From positions 143,785,741 through 143,849,740 of the forward strand of contig CM041465.1 of NCBI GenBank assembly GCA_023213395.1: DNA of 64,000 bases, read 5' to 3'. The notes under the pieces were generated by a model that saw only the letters and a list, made by a program, of their open reading frames with translations, made no database searches and was not told the DNA's origin. Made by a program: the position numbers and the translations under genes. This document shows positions 12,003 through 25,080 of the stretch, one piece after another. The DNA is from Cycas panzhihuaensis (lineage: Eukaryota > Cycadophyta). Position 1 is the first letter of the stretch. Each line of letters begins with the position of its first letter.

Positions 12003-14979
12003 TGATGTTAGGCTACAAATTTGGGAAAAAATCAGATCAAAATAGGTGAGAAATTTGTATTTTATTTCCTAATTTACATGTATGATAGTAAAAAATGCTA
12101 AAAATAACTAAACATATAATAATAAAAATAAAACATAAAACATGGCAAGTTATCATGTTTTATTTGTATTATCACATTTTTTGTAATACCAAAAATATGG
12201 CAAATAAGGAGGCCAAAAAAGATAGAAAATGAGAATAGAAATCAATAAAACAAACTTATTAGCCCTCTAAAATAAGTAGTAATTTTAACAAAGTCTAGAT
12301 TATGATGAGAAAATGGCAAAAGGTGGTAGAAATTAGACTAGAATCGATTGTAATGGTTAACAGTATTAAAAAAGAAATGATAAAAAAGGGAAGACTTACA
12401 ACAAATTTACAAACCACGTTAAATAGTTGCATTATATTATTTATACTCGTGTCCTAACCATAGTTTTTTAAATCAAATAATCAACCAAAGTAGAATTGAA
12501 AACTAAACTAGTAACTAAGTGGCATCCATTAAATAAACACAAACAATAACTAGTAAACAACTTGAGAAAACAAATCAAGACATGAACCTAACTATGGAAA
12601 AAGGGCCAGTTATATTGAAACAGGGACTTTTCCAAATATAAACTAGGTATTAAAAGTGGTAAATGGAGTCTTGACTAGGCTTTTTAACTTCTTATTGTAC
12701 CAAGAAAAGGGCTTTTACTTGAGTCTTAAATGAGTAATTTATGTCAAAATAGTCAATAATTGTATTAATGAGCTACTAAAAAGAGAAAAAAGAGGTATCA
12801 AGAAACCTATAAAACTATTATAAGTGTTGCCTAATAATGACTTTTAAATATTCTCATTAAAACACAATCATATGGAAGGTAATTCATACAAGCTAGGGTG
12901 AGTGCTTATATGATCCTACCTTGTCTCTCTATAGAAGTGGATATATAAGGACCTCTTATAAAAAGGGGTTCCTTCTATAATCCATGTAGGATCTCCTTAC
13001 TGATAAAGAAGAAGAAAGATAATAAATAAGTAGTTAAGATTGTGGACCTACCACATAAACAGGATGTCTTTGAACTAGAGGGGGTTATGGTTATAAGGAA
13101 CTTATATTAAACCATAATGTCTAGGATCTAAGGTTAGGTGTAAGAGGGATTATGTTGGACCTTGGCTAGGCTTGATGAGGTCCTATAATGGAGACATGTG
13201 AAATAGGAACATTTATCCAAGAGACCACCCTCTGGGCATATACAGTAGCTCTGATAAGAGGGTACCCACCTACACAATAGTAAGATGCAAAGGTCTAACC
13301 ATAAAATATCCTAATTTATAAGTTAGCTCTACAAATTGGTTAGGGAGTAGGATTGGAAATAGGTTACCAAGGAGGGGGTGAGGCCCTAGTAGGAGTACAT
13401 TATATCCATAAGTGAAAAGATGGTGCATAACTAGTAGGAATAAATCTTGCCTATGCCATCTAAATAGGAGTATTAATCAATATGTGAGATGACATAGACT
13501 AATCAGTAAGTCCATGTAAATGGGTAGTAGGCTAGCTATATAGTGAAATAAAGTAATATATGCTTAAGAATGGGTGGTAGCAATCATGTGAGGAATGAAT
13601 GATAGCATAGTTGAGTAGGCTAGAGGTATCACAACAAGAGTGGCTAGGTTATAACCTAAAAATAAAGTGGCAACCTTAATTATTAGGCTTTTTATGGCAT
13701 GTATAGTATGGACAAGGGTAATTTGCCTTTATATCACATATATAATATGGAAAGTAGCACCTAATACTAATGTCATATGGAAAGGGGCTAGTATAATAGG
13801 TTATATAACTAATGAACATGATACAAATGTCATTGCCTCTATGTAAGGAAGGCCATACACACCTCTATATATAAGATTTTAGTTAACACATGTCATTTAA
13901 GGAATGTGTTATAAGGAGGCTAGGTGATTGTTAGACTAAAATGAGATAGGATTTAGGAAGTGGGGATTCTATCAAGAATTAGCCTCAAGAAGAAAGGAGT
14001 TTAAGACTCTTGCTAAGAAAAATATAGAACTAAAGAGGTCCCAATATCAAGATCTAGTAGTGTGTTAGTCCCTAAGTATGGAGAGAAGGAAGTGTAATGA
14101 TTTTCTAAGCAACATCTATAAAGCTTGGTTAACCATCTACTCGACTTAAAGGTAATGGGATCTTTCTTATTCACCATCCTTAAGATGGAGAATAGTAAGG
14201 AATAAGATATATAAATGAAGTGTGAATGATAATAAAAGGTAATAGAGGCTCATATATAAAGGAGTGAAGGATAATGAGATATAATATGCATGAAAGGGGT
14301 GAAAGCTTGATAACGAGAGGAAATGATACTAACACCTTCCTAGTATAGTCACTAGAGTATGTGTCATGGTTTGAGGATCCTTATATAGTAGCCTTCTCAT
14401 AGAGATTAAGGGATGAGAAAGGATACTAATAACATAGGATAATCTATGGTATACAATGGTGTATAAGATGGAAGGTGTAACTAGGACTAAAGGACTCATA
14501 ATTAGATAACAAATTAGAGCTATAAGAGTAAAATACATATGTGTATATGGGTGTTTAAAGTGGCTATATTGACACATAACTCTATAAATATAAGTCTCAC
14601 ATCCTTCATCAACTTGGGCTTAGAGGTTAGATATGCACAACAATAATCTGTACGAATCAGGTGTTAATATAGGATCAAATAGACTCAACTCTATAAATAG
14701 ACAAAAGAAATATACTATGCTAAAAGGAAGTAAGCAAATGGTAGCTAATACACCTATATATTACTCTCATAAGAGGTAAATAGCATATAATAAATGCCTA
14801 AAATCTAAGAGGATTATTAGGATGCATATGTCCCAAAATCATATACAATCCTAAACTTCTATCCTAAATCATTATCATCCTCAAAAAGGTGTACACCTGT
14901 CATAATATACATAACCAAAGAATATCTATTTTGAGTTAAAATAAGTAAAGAAATAGAGTGATATTGATGAGGAAATAAG
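12003..14979. other. Unassigned AT-rich DNA
   Basis: No gene, LTR boundary or structural RNA could be supported. Reading frames are short and low-complexity. The style (runs of TAGG, AGGTAA and TATGAG) resembles the decayed DNA at 60-63 kb. This segment continues 1-5267 on the other side of the gypsy insertion and is interrupted at 14984 by the second gypsy element. Confidence 0.45.
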
Positions 14980-14984
14980 TTATA
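14980..14984. repeat. TSD TTATA, left copy
   Basis: Matches 21796-21800 and abuts the LTR start at 14985. Confidence 0.85.
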
Positions 14985-15390
14985 TGACAGGTTCCTTTAT
15001 GGTGATCTTTCTTAATCTTATAATATAGGAGAAGCAAACAACATGATAAGAAGGCAAAATGAACCACTTTATTGTTCAAAGATGCAAAATACATAGAATA
15101 AGTGCTTATAAGGACACCAAAGAAAGCTTAAGAGCACCAAAATATACCAAAGTACAATTTTAAATGAGATGTAAAATACACAATGACCTTCCTTTATGAA
15201 CATCAAGCCTTAAATAGATAAAAGAGGCCTTCTTCTAACCAATGCCATTAATAAGAGAAATAGTCTTCAATTCTATTGGTAGTTACAAATGGTCTCATAT
15301 ACATAAGTTAATGACTACCACTAACCATCAAGATCCTTAGACATGAACATATGTGAGTAAGTTATGTAGGCCACAAGTGGTTATGTAACA
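14985..15390 (-). repeat. 3' LTR of the old gypsy element
   Basis: Begins TGACAGGTTCC and ends TATGTAACA on the plus strand. It aligns along its whole length with 21396-21795. A shared block near its middle includes CATAGAATAAG and GCTTAAGAGCACC. Confidence 0.88.
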
Positions 15391-15404
15391 AATTCCCCTC
15401 CTTG
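15391..15404 (-). other. Polypurine tract of the old gypsy element
   Basis: The minus strand reads CAAGGAGGGGAATT immediately before the 3' LTR. Confidence 0.75.
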
Positions 15405-16059
15405 AGATGATAAATCCTTAAAGCAAAGAAGGTGTGGATATTACTTGATAAAATCAATAAATTCCTAGGTTGCTTTATCTAGTCCACAACTGACCCATTG
15501 TACTAAGTATTTAGAGATGGTCCTATTGCATAGGTGGCAATGTTAACTAGGAAAAATCTACTTTAGCAAGATGGTAAGAACTTGCTCTTCATTGAGGATT
15601 AGGAGGTTGTTTAGAAGATAATGTCTTTTCTAAGTTATTTCTTGAGGCAAGAAATATGAAAGACATTATGGATTTTGGTATTAGATAAGAGTTTAAGGGT
15701 ATAGGGAACCTCACCAATTTATTGAAGTACTTTTTATGGTCTATAATAATGTGGGATAAGCTTTTGGATTCTATAGATCTTAAGGCATTATTACTTATAG
15801 GATTAGAGATGAAGGAAGACAAAGTCACCAAAGAGAAGAAGTGATTGAAATAGTGGTAGTCAACAAGTTATTTCATATGATTTTGTGCTATGGCTAGCTT
15901 GTATTTAAGGGTTGTAGGAATTTGATCCATATTTTGGAGTTTTTATTAGATAAACATAATGCAAAGGTTAGTGGTAAGTATGTGATAGGATGGTGGGGTA
16001 TATTCGTAAAGATATAGAAATGGGGATATGTCAATGGTTAAAATGATGAGAAGAGTTAT

Positions 16060-16290
16060 ACCAATATTCTATGAGAGCTAGCTAGGAGGTCTAATTAGCT
16101 TGTTGTTCAAATGTAAAACATCTTAGGTAAGTTTCCAATGTCCTATTAAGGGCTTTTGATTAGTTGTATATTTAGGGATCATAGGCCGATCTCATATTGA
16201 ATGAGGTTTATATGGGTCTAAAGAGTTCTTACCAGAATATTCTAGTAAATTTGGGATCAAGTTCATATACTATAATGGATGAAAACTTGT
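16060..16290 (-). pseudogene. Gypsy integrase core remnant
   Basis: One minus-strand frame gives DPKFTRIFW, then ELFRP, SFNMRSAYDP and KALNRTLETYLRCF with stops between. This matches the usual integrase core order (FTSKFW, LF, AYHPQTDGQ, NRTLETYLRCF). At least six in-frame stops are present. The catalytic domain is not functional. Flanking integrase sequence to about 16.8 kb is too eroded to delimit. Confidence 0.75.
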
Positions 16291-16999
16291 AAAGGTAGAA
16301 TATAGTTTAGATATATATATCAGTAAGGCAGGATGCTTTCTGCAATATATAGACTAAGAGGAAATGGGTCTATTTTGTTTGTCTATTAACGATGACCCAA
16401 ATCAAATCATACCTGGGAGATAATAGTAACCCTATGATGAAATCCATGGTAATATCTTACCATTTTCCTTATGAAATCTATAAGAGTTAAAGTAGTCTAC
16501 GTTAAGTCATAGTATCAATTTTATTTCTTTGGCACATATCACATTCTGTGTTGAATATGAGGATGGAAGGTTTCATATATGGCTAGTGAAAATCTACATA
16601 AATATATTAATATATTTTATCAAACCCTGATGACCCCCTATAGGAATGCAATGGTATTATATTAGAATATAAGAGATAAATGTGGAAGCCAAGTGGACAA
16701 AAATATAATTTTTGTAAGGAAATAATTCATTATGAATGAACTAGTCCCTATGGTTTTAGGCTTTAAAAACCTATTTTGAGAATAGTCTAATTGGGATTGA
16801 TTTTTAGCAATTAACTCCTTTACCCAAGTTAGTTAAGGTGTAGAAATAGCATAGATTAGGGTTCCAGGGAAGTCTCATTGCTACAAGGTATACGGGAAAG
16901 GGTGTCAACAATAATATTATCTTTGCCCTTCTTATAGGTGATTGTAACATAGAATACCTATAAGCAATTGATTCATTTGGCCTACTCTTAAGACAATAC

Positions 17000-17260
17000 T
17001 AATTAGTCTAATAGGCAATGAAGGCTATGGTGATCGATTAAGATGGTGAACTTAGAACCAAAGAGGTATTGATGCCACTTGCCCACTACATGTAGGATTT
17101 CCTTTATCTCTTTCTGATAGGTGGATAATTAAATCTCATGATCCTTAAGTTTTTGGATTTCAAATGCAATGTGATGAAATTCTTGTATGAAAATGGCACC
17201 TAGGTCAAAACTCAAAGAATCTCATTTAAGCTAAAAGGGCTATAAAAAATTAAGCATAGT
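17000..17260 (-). pseudogene. Gypsy RNase H remnant
   Basis: The minus strand at about 17030-17083 reads GKWHQYLFGSKFTILIDHHS, which matches the RNase H phrase W-x-x-YL-x-G-x-x-F-x-x-x-TDH. The catalytic Asp before HH is still present. Neighbouring sequence is interrupted by stops. It lies between the RT remnant and the integrase remnant, as expected. Confidence 0.75.
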
Positions 17261-17539
17261 AAGGACTGGAGTAGATGTCATAATGCTTTTCAAATGATTG
17301 AAAGCATATGTTGTCATAGGGGACCACATAAAAGAGTCTTTTCAAAGTAAGTTGGCTATCAGGGTAGTCAAGGAAGCATACTTTTGAATGAAGTGGTGAT
17401 AGAACCTTATGAGGGCCAAGAAGGCTTGTAATTATATGAGGTTCCTAAGGATAAGCTAGGTGGTGATAACTAAGATTTTGTTTTAGTTTACTCTGATAAC
17501 TTCTATTGAAATGATATGTCCTAAGTATTGCAACTTAGC

Positions 17540-18120
17540 TCTACCAATTTCACACTTAGATAGCTTTGTATATAAGGGATGCTGGTTGAGGATTTGGAGG
17601 ATTATTTTCAAATGTTAAAGGTGGTTACCCATATAAGAACTATAAATAAGGATATTATCGAAGAAAATGATGATGAACTTCCATAGATAGGGCCCAAAAA
17701 TTTTATTTATTAAGGCTTGGAATGTGGTTGGGGTGTTACATAATCCAAATGCTATCATTTAGAACTCAAAGTGCCTATAGTACATCCTAAAGGCAATCTT
17801 TTAGCAATCTTTAGGCCCAATCAAGATTTGATAATAGCTAAACTAAATAATGAGTTTAGAAAACATAGCAATGCCATAGACTTCATCAAGTATAACATCA
17901 ATCTTAGGGGTTAGGGACTTGTTTTTTATTATGATTTTATTGAGTTCTTGATAATCTACACATAGTTAGAATGAGCAGTCTTTTTTTTATAGGAGGACAA
18001 TGGGTGTTGCATAAGGACTTTTACTAGGTTGGATAATACCTATATCCATTAGTTTATTTATAATTTTTTCAATTTCATTTTTCTAAAAATATGAATTTCA
18101 ATAAGATATTAAGCTAATGG
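17540..18120 (-). pseudogene. Gypsy reverse transcriptase remnant
   Basis: Recognisable RT motifs on the minus strand in order are SKSPYATPIVL near 18010-18045, CVDYQELNKIIIKNK at about 17920-17965, HFEF...AFGLCNTPTTFQ at about 17715-17775, and the catalytic motif as FIIIFFDNILIYS at about 17640-17678. The second catalytic Asp is changed to Asn (FFDD to FFDN), which would abolish activity, and stops interrupt the frame. This is a Ty3/gypsy type RT. Confidence 0.85.
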
Positions 18121-18299
18121 GGTCATAGCGATCCTTAAATTTGATTGAGTGATGAAAACCATGATCTAGTATGGGTGTGTTAGGTAATAGGGAAAAAATT
18201 AATTGATATTTTAGTAGGGTTGCATGAATGTCTAGGTGAATAGTTTGTTAAGGTTGGATGTTGTTAATGTGAATAGTATATCCAAGTACTTCCTCATTT

Positions 18300-21200
18300 G
18301 ATTTAGGGAGATGACTTTGTTGGGAGGAGACCAGATACCATATAATTTATGAGTTTGGCCCATGTGGTCCTTAAACAAGATGAAGGAATTATTAGCAAAG
18401 TTATTAGTATTATATGTGTCAAGTATTTAGATCCATTGGACTCTAAGGATTACATCTGATCCTCCCATACATAGGGCATAAAAGTCATTGACTTAGTGAT
18501 AAGAACTAGTTTTTACCATCATATTTTTTATAATACCATCATAATATAGGGTTTTATGTCCTGGTAAGGAATAGGCAAACCCAATTTTATGGATGATATA
18601 GAGATTTAACTATCTTACTAAGGAAACATCTATAAAGTTTAATGGCATGCCATCGTCAATTAGGATTGTGATGGGTAACTTCTTGATTTATCCTTTTACT
18701 CAAAGGGGCTTTGTGTAGGATGTGATTGAAGCAATAGTTAAGGAAACTTTTGGTTAGGGATTCGGATGGAGTTCTTAGGGGGATCCTCATCAAGTTCACT
18801 CTTAGAGATAGAGTCTTCATGTAGAGTAAGGTTAATTATAAAGATAATCTACTTTGTCTTGCACACCTTTATATGTCTAAGGACCTATTTCTCTAAATAC
18901 ATGACATAAAGGCAAGCCTTCATACATTGATTTACTTCTACCATTAGAATACAAACTTGATCTACTACCAATTTTGATGCTTAAAGTGGCATTTCCTTAT
19001 TTTTGGGTTATTGGTGCTACTAGTTAAAAAATTAGGATCATTGATACCATGTGAAGTCTTATCTAAATGATGTTGTTTACTTTGTTGCAAACATAACTTC
19101 AATTACTTTGGCTTTGGACATAACCTCCCTAAGGTTGAATAAGGATATAGCCTTCAAGTGCATATATATGCACTCTTTGAGCCCCTATACATAGATATCA
19201 ATGAGTCCATAATGATCAAGTGAATGGGAAACTTAAGTGTGTAATTCCTAAAATTCATCTATATAAGCCTCTACCAATGTTATATACTTTAGTCAGGTGA
19301 GTTAGCTAAAGAAAGATTTGTTCCAATTATCATCATATTATTTTAAAAAATTTCGATAAAATTAACCCTATGTTTGGATGGTTGGGTTCTCATACTATGA
19401 CCAATAGAGCCAATGGTGTGCATTCCTCTCTGGATGGATTGAGGCAAATATGATTTAGTTTACTAGAGACTTAAGATTTAATGAGAAGTAGGACTCTAAC
19501 TTACTAATCCAACTTTGTGAAGAATCCCTATTGAGATTAGGGTTAAAAGTGGAAACTATAATCTTGTGATTGAATTATAGTTGCCTTAATGAAGGAGGGA
19601 GCAAAGCTCTAGTAGGTGGTGATGATGGGTCTTTTGGTTTGGATGTAGATGGGTTATTAGAGTTAGTTGCTAGTTGTTATAGTATCTTCTAAATTTTCTA
19701 GTTTATATCATCTTATCATAGGTCACTCTAGTCCCATATTTATTAAATGACCCATCTTAACTCTATTATTTTTTATGAGAAAGAAGTAATACTTAAATCT
19801 ATTTCTTCGAAGTAAGGGTTTAAGATACTCACTCAAGGGTTTGAGATACTCCCTTAAAGTGTGCCTCTAATGCTTTAATATGATTGAATTATGTGGAAAG
19901 AGAAATTAGAGAATAATCTTATGTTATAAGAAGTATGAAGGGAATTATAAAAGGGAATAGATCTAGAAGAAGGGTGGTACCAAAAGGGGAAATAGGTAAA
20001 CATAAAGGGATTAAAGATTTGGGGATTGATATAGAAGGAAATGGGAGTGTTGGAGGTATCTATTACTTATTAACCTCTTACATATAATAATGCATGAATG
20101 GGGTGGAAATGAGATAATAATCTCACTTAATTCATTACAATGAATGTGATGAGCTTCTCAGAATGACACAAGTGAGCTTATGTGTGATTTTTGGGCTAAT
20201 AAGGCCCATTAGTCATTTTTCACTAAATAATTAGCTTAATATTGATTAGTCCAAAATGATTAGCATGACATACTAATTAAAATAAGGTGTATATATGACT
20301 AGATGATTTTTTTATTTTTATAATCTAGAATCTACTTGTGCAAGTTTTGTCTAAATTAGATAAGTATTTCTTAAAGTGACCATGCAAACTAAGTGCAGTC
20401 TTCTTCTTCTTCTTTCCTTTTTTTTTTTTTTGTTTGAGGGTAAACTCTAAACTAAGAGAGCAGGTGTGGCGATCAGACTTTGAGTTGAAGGTTTGGATAA
20501 GAAAATTTAAGATATTTTGTTGTTGTCTCTATACTAGAAGTTAGAGCTATATTGTTATGTCTATAGTATTGATTGATGCTATCATTCTATTGATGTTATG
20601 ACTTCAATGTTCTTTCTATTTATATTATCTTGAAAATATCTAATAGTCCCAAGTTATCTTATGGAAGTATAATAAACTTAGATTATTTTGAGGGAATTTT
20701 CTTTTTATTATTTGTGTAACCCTCTTTTTTTTGTAGAGTTTTAACTGTAGAGATATAAAAGTACTTAGGACTTAAGAAATAGGGTATACCTAGTTCTACA
20801 AGCCCCTTAATAGACTTCTTAGTCATTACTACCACTCAACCCAATCTCTTAGCATACTAACTACAAAGGAAATCCATATCCATAGCCATGGTAACCATGT
20901 TAGGATATTCATGAGGAGTAACTTTCTGACACTAATCGCTAGCTAGTGCATTATAGAGAATAGGTGGCTATTAGTTCTTCCTAATCTACGTAAGATAGGG
21001 GTACCTATAAGGGTCCTCTAATATAACCATAAGTATGCAAAGGCTTAATTCCATAACTGGGTTCTATTTAAAGCTTGCATAAGCCATCTGATCCACTTTG
21101 CTTCATGTATGGATATATATCCATGTACACTTAGCCCAGAGCAATAGATCCTTGTGATGCTTAAAGACCCCTAGCATAAGGACTCTACCTAATCACTAGG

Positions 21201-21380
21201 GGAAGGGATAGGCAGGACATTAGCTTCTATTACCTATTTACAATTGACTACTTAAGAATAGAATAAATAGAATTGATTTTAAAAGGAGGGTTTCAAGAGA
21301 TTCACTAAGGGAAAGTAATTTTTTCTCTTTTTCTTCTACTCCCTTTGATTTATTAGTTGATTTAGCTCGATTTGGCACCT
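18300..21380 (-). pseudogene. Gag/protease region remnant of the old gypsy element
   Basis: Position between RT and PBS implies gag and protease. Only fragments are readable. Near 18850-18925 a frame reads KACLYVMYLEK, a stop, then LRHIKVCK, which may be an eroded zinc knuckle in which one Cys is lost. No protease active site was identified. A poly-T run lies near 20420-20432. Confidence 0.4.
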
Positions 21381-21393
21381 TACTCTAATACCA
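21381..21393 (-). other. Primer-binding site of the old gypsy element
   Basis: The minus strand reads TGGTATTAGAGTA, followed by AGG and two bases after the 5' LTR. It differs from the initiator-Met tRNA complement TGGTATCAGAGCA by two C-to-T changes. Confidence 0.8.
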
Positions 21394-21395
21394 CC

Positions 21396-21795
21396 TAACA
21401 GGTTCCTTCTTGATAATCTTCCTTAATATTGAAATATAAGACAAGTAAAGGACATAATAGGAAGGCAAATTAAACCACTTTATTACTTGAAGAAGCAAAG
21501 TACATAGAATAAGCACTTATAAAGACACTAAAAAAAGCTTAAGAGCACCATCTAAATTACAATCTCAAATGAGATATAAAATACATAACAACCTTATTTT
21601 ATAAACATGAGGCCTTAAATAGACAAAAGAGGCCTTCTTTCAATTAACACCATTGGTGAGACAAATGGTATTCAATTCTATTTGTAGTTATAAATGGTCT
21701 TATACACACAGTTTAATGACTACCACTAACCACCAAGAGCCTTAAACATGAACATATAAGAGTAAGTTCTATATGGTGCAATTAGTAATGTAATA
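21396..21795 (-). repeat. 5' LTR of the old gypsy element
   Basis: Begins TAACAGGTTCC and ends ATGTAATA on the plus strand. Both termini are one transition away from the TG...CA of the left copy. TTATA follows at 21796-21800, completing the TSD. Confidence 0.85.
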
Positions 21796-21800
21796 TTATA
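21796..21800. repeat. TSD TTATA, right copy
   Basis: Matches 14980-14984. Confidence 0.85.
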
Positions 21801-22640
21801 CAAATTTAGGCCTTAGCTTAATGACCTTGATCCAATGATCAAATATCTAAAGACTTAACACACCAACTCCACCCTAAAGCATATGTGGGAGATAAGGTAT
21901 TACTCATATATGACTTTGTATAATAACCTTCTAAGGAATAAAGGAGATGAGAAAAACTACTCTTAACAAGTTCAATGAGAGTCCCCCAACTCTTCCAACT
22001 GAATATAATTAAGATAACCTACCCCCAACCATCTTGCTTAGAATATGATAAAACCTACTTTAGGTGTAGAAACTAAAGTGATTAGGGATTAGGTTCAAAG
22101 TTCCCTAGTTCCATCCTTAGGCTTAGCAAGCCCTAATCCTATAGATAAAGAAGCAGAGAACACACCCCTAAATGCAACTAGCATGCAATTTTTTTATTGA
22201 ATGAAAATAATGAATACCCTAGACTAGGAATGTATATATACTAAACAATTTACTAAAGGAAAAAATAATGCAAACATGTAAGTAAAATAGCAAACCTATA
22301 AGCACGTGTAACTAAGAGATTCTTTTATTCTTAATGCTCTTATAATGAGATTTCTTAAAGCCATAGAAAGAAAGGTTTCTTTTAACTTAAATAAAAAATA
22401 AAAGAAAATAATTTTACATTTTTGTCTTTGTATTATTTTATGGTATTTTTGCTTCTCCTTCTTACCAATTTATAGGAATACTTTAACATAAGAAAAAAAA
22501 AAAAAAATTATGCAAAGAACTATTGAATAAACTTTTTTATTGTGTAGATAAGAAACAAAATAAGGAAAAGAAATGCTTATATTAAGCAAAAAAAATGAAA
22601 AAAAAAAACTAGTGCAAAGTAGATCTATTAATAAAACATA
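21801..22640. other. Unassigned DNA
   Basis: No gene was found. Poly-A or poly-T runs occur near 22190, 22495 and 22600. A phrase CTAAATGCAACTA near 22170 recurs near 61040 in a loosely similar context, suggesting an old dispersed repeat. The outer part of element D's 3' LTR may lie in the right end of this segment but could not be delimited. Confidence 0.4.
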
Positions 22641-22880
22641 CATAGAAAGTAAAAATTGAAGTTAATGCCAAATGAACTTGTACACAACAAAGTACCTATA
22701 GAATGACACCTTAGATTCATGCTGTGAGAGTGGTTTTATTCCTTGAAATTCTAGCTTCATATTGGGATTAAAAGATAAGATGAAGGCATACCAATAAGAG
22801 TAGCTGAAGGAAATTGAAGATGGTTAGGTGTACAATCCTAGTTGGAAGGTGGGAGTGGAGTGATGACAATTACTCCAACA
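22641..22880 (-). repeat. Element D 3' LTR (inner end clear, outer end unresolved)
   Basis: On the minus strand the LTR begins at 22880 with TGTTGGAGTAATTGTCATCA, directly after a PPT. Its first ~35 bases match the LTR start of element A (TGTTGGAGTTAATG...CACTCCCACC). Beyond that the two diverge. I could not find the outer terminus, which should resemble the sequence at 28162 onward. The left boundary given is arbitrary and the LTR is probably truncated. Confidence 0.6.
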
Positions 22881-22891
22881 TTCTCCCCCTT
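22881..22891 (-). other. Polypurine tract of element D
   Basis: The minus strand reads AAGGGGGAGAA and abuts the LTR start. It is identical to the tract of element A at 40276-40286. Confidence 0.82.
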
Positions 22892-22908
22892 AATATCATC
22901 ATGAACAC

Positions 22909-23637
22909 TTATATCTTTTCCTTGAACTTATGGAACTTGTACTTGAGAAAAACTTTGAAATTCTGATCTTGATTAACATACTTCAACCTTCTTGCAAAAT
23001 ATATCTCTTTACCAAGGAATGATGAAAAGAAACTATAAGTAGATGATGCTTGATTCAAGTATGTATGTATAGATGTAACTTTAACTTTATCAACTAGAAC
23101 ATTGAGAAAAAATTGAATTTGAACCTTATCTTTTGTAATACTTATGCTGTGAACAACTATCATATCATCAGTTTCATTCTTTGTCATATCATCACATGCA
23201 TTCTTCATCATATCATATGATTCATTTTCATTCTCCCCCTCAAATGGAGGATTAAATCCTTGTGTAGCAAGTTGGTCCTACATTTGATCTGAGTCTTCAT
23301 AGGTGTTGTCATTATGCTTCATATGTTCTGTCACCTGTCTCACATGCTCATCAAAACTATCATCAAATGCATGGAGGGTATCTCCCCCATAAGTAAGAAT
23401 CAATACATTCCAAACTGATTGAGACGTTGTTAGTTCAGAAACCTTTGAAAAAACATCATCATTCACAGTGCAAAATAATAAACCTAAAACTTCATTATCT
23501 TTTCTAAAATTTTCTTTAATACTAAGGTCACATTCATGTTATAAATACTTTAAAAGATCATATTCAATAAAGTAAGTTTGCATGGTATCATACCATAGTG
23601 AAAAGTTATGGCCATCGAAAATGGGAAATTGTGCCAT
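22909..23637 (-). pseudogene. Gag-like frame of element D
   Basis: A single minus-strand frame of 243 codons from an ATG at 23637 to a TAA at 22909-22911, with only two internal stops (a TAA near 23541 and a TAG at 23278-23280). The N-terminus reads MAQFPIFDGHNFSLWYDTM and then DDVFSKVSELTTSQSVWNVL. This is the copia-type gag (UBN2-like) pattern of F-D-G-x-N-F-x-x-W followed by a helix with TTS-x-x-x-W. The C-terminal third (IVVHSISITKDKVQ, VDKVKVTSIHTYL, FKVFLKYKFHKFKEKI) has no zinc knuckle and matches no family I recognise. It is conserved in element A (39587-40260), so it was part of the ancestral product. The frame ends 29 bases from the 3' LTR, leaving no room for pol. Confidence 0.72.
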
Positions 23638-23869
23638 TTTATCAAAAAACTCTAATACATATAAAGTATGCTTTTACTAAATCAAAAGAGTTAATAAATG
23701 ACTAAACTTGTATGATGTCAAATATTCTTTTTAAAACAAATATAATGTCTTTTGAAAATAAATGAACTAAATGCAATAAGGAAAAAATGAATATAAAAAC
23801 AACTTTGAAAACATATACCAATATCCTTTTAATGATACAAATTTGAATGTAAATTCTCAATGCAATAAA

Positions 23870-25010
23870 TCCTTAACCTTGATAATAATGTAGAATTCTA
23901 AAAAAATTGAAATATATATATTTTTTACTTTGAAAGATAAGGAGTATGAAGAAACTTTTTTTAAAAGAAGGGTTAGATGATAACCTCAAGTTTGGTTGCT
24001 TCAAAAGTATACTAAATAATGTCAGAAGAATATGAAACTTTATGAGTATGAAGATAACAAAATATGAATTCAACAAAACTGACAGTTTTGAAAACGGGTT
24101 CCTATAAGTCATGTTTTGATGAATCAAAGTAACAGGCCTTATTTTGAGGCCTAACAGGAGCAGGGAGCTCAAAATTGCATCAAATTACTAATAAAACTTT
24201 AGAAAGTGTTAAAAAATGATCAAATATATTTTTTTAAACTACTAAATACATGTTTAGTTAAAAAATTTTGAAAAACATTATATGAAAATATGTGAAAAAT
24301 GACAGATTGAGGCTAGTAAGTAGTCCAAATTAAATAGATTTGAAAATAAATAAAAACACTTTAAAACAGATAAAAAACTATATCATTTCAAAGGGGAATG
24401 AGTCAGATTCCCAACGAAGCTGACAGAATTAAATTTAGATATTAAACAAAAAAGTTACAGTAAAAATAGTAATAAGTACTTTTTATGTAAAAAATGTTAA
24501 AAACACTAAAAAACACTAAAATGTCAAATTCAATGATTAAAATAATAGTCAAAATAAATTCTAAAAAATAAAATAAAATATGGGTTTCAAAATTTGTTGA
24601 ACTAGATCAATGTAGAACAAATTTGGGCTAAAAATAATTTCCAGGTAATAAAAGGCAACCAGTTCAAAAACGTTTTTGTAAAAAATTGAAAACAGACTGA
24701 AAAAATGGGTAATTGACTTTAAAATAATTGAAACAGTGTCAAATCTGCACCAAATTGGTCATATGACTAGTCAAAAATGATCTAGAGAAAAAATTTGATC
24801 TAATGAAAGTGGTTTTGTCTAAAACTGATACTTCAGCAAGAAGTTATGGCAAAACATTACCAATAACTCTATGTAAAATAAAAAATTTTAAAAAAAATAA
24901 AAATAAAAAATTTTATAAAAAAAAGAAATAGCCCCTTTTGAGGCGAGATAAGGATCACATGGAAAGCTTGTGTAACCGGGGGCTAGAGGGAAGCTGGGTA
25001 GGGTTTAAAA
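23870..25010 (-). other. Conserved non-coding block of the A/D family
   Basis: On the minus strand this aligns in order with 38.1-38.9 kb of element A. Shared landmarks include AAAGTACTTA, GACTCATTCCC, TTTTAAAGTGTTTTT, TTGAGC...GCCTCAAAA and TAGGAACCC. No open frame is shared. Conservation between two independently placed copies shows it is element sequence. It may hold an untranslated or packaging segment, but that is inference. Confidence 0.65.
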
Positions 25011-25080
25011 CCATAGATTTAAAATTGTATCAATACAATTAATTTTTAACTTTATTAAAAGGAAATGTTTAAAAGTCGGG

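Larger units (their letters stand above)
14985..21795 (-). mobile_element. Old Ty3/gypsy LTR retrotransposon
   Basis: A 6.8 kb element bounded by diverged LTRs of 406 and 400 bp and a perfect TTATA duplication. On the minus strand it reads 5' LTR, PBS, degraded gag region, RT, RNase H, integrase, PPT, 3' LTR, which is Ty3/gypsy order. Long stretches still translate in one frame but are riddled with stops, mostly TAA or TAG where Gln or Trp codons are expected. The LTRs differ at many more sites than those of the 5273-11997 element, so this copy is much older. Confidence 0.9.
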
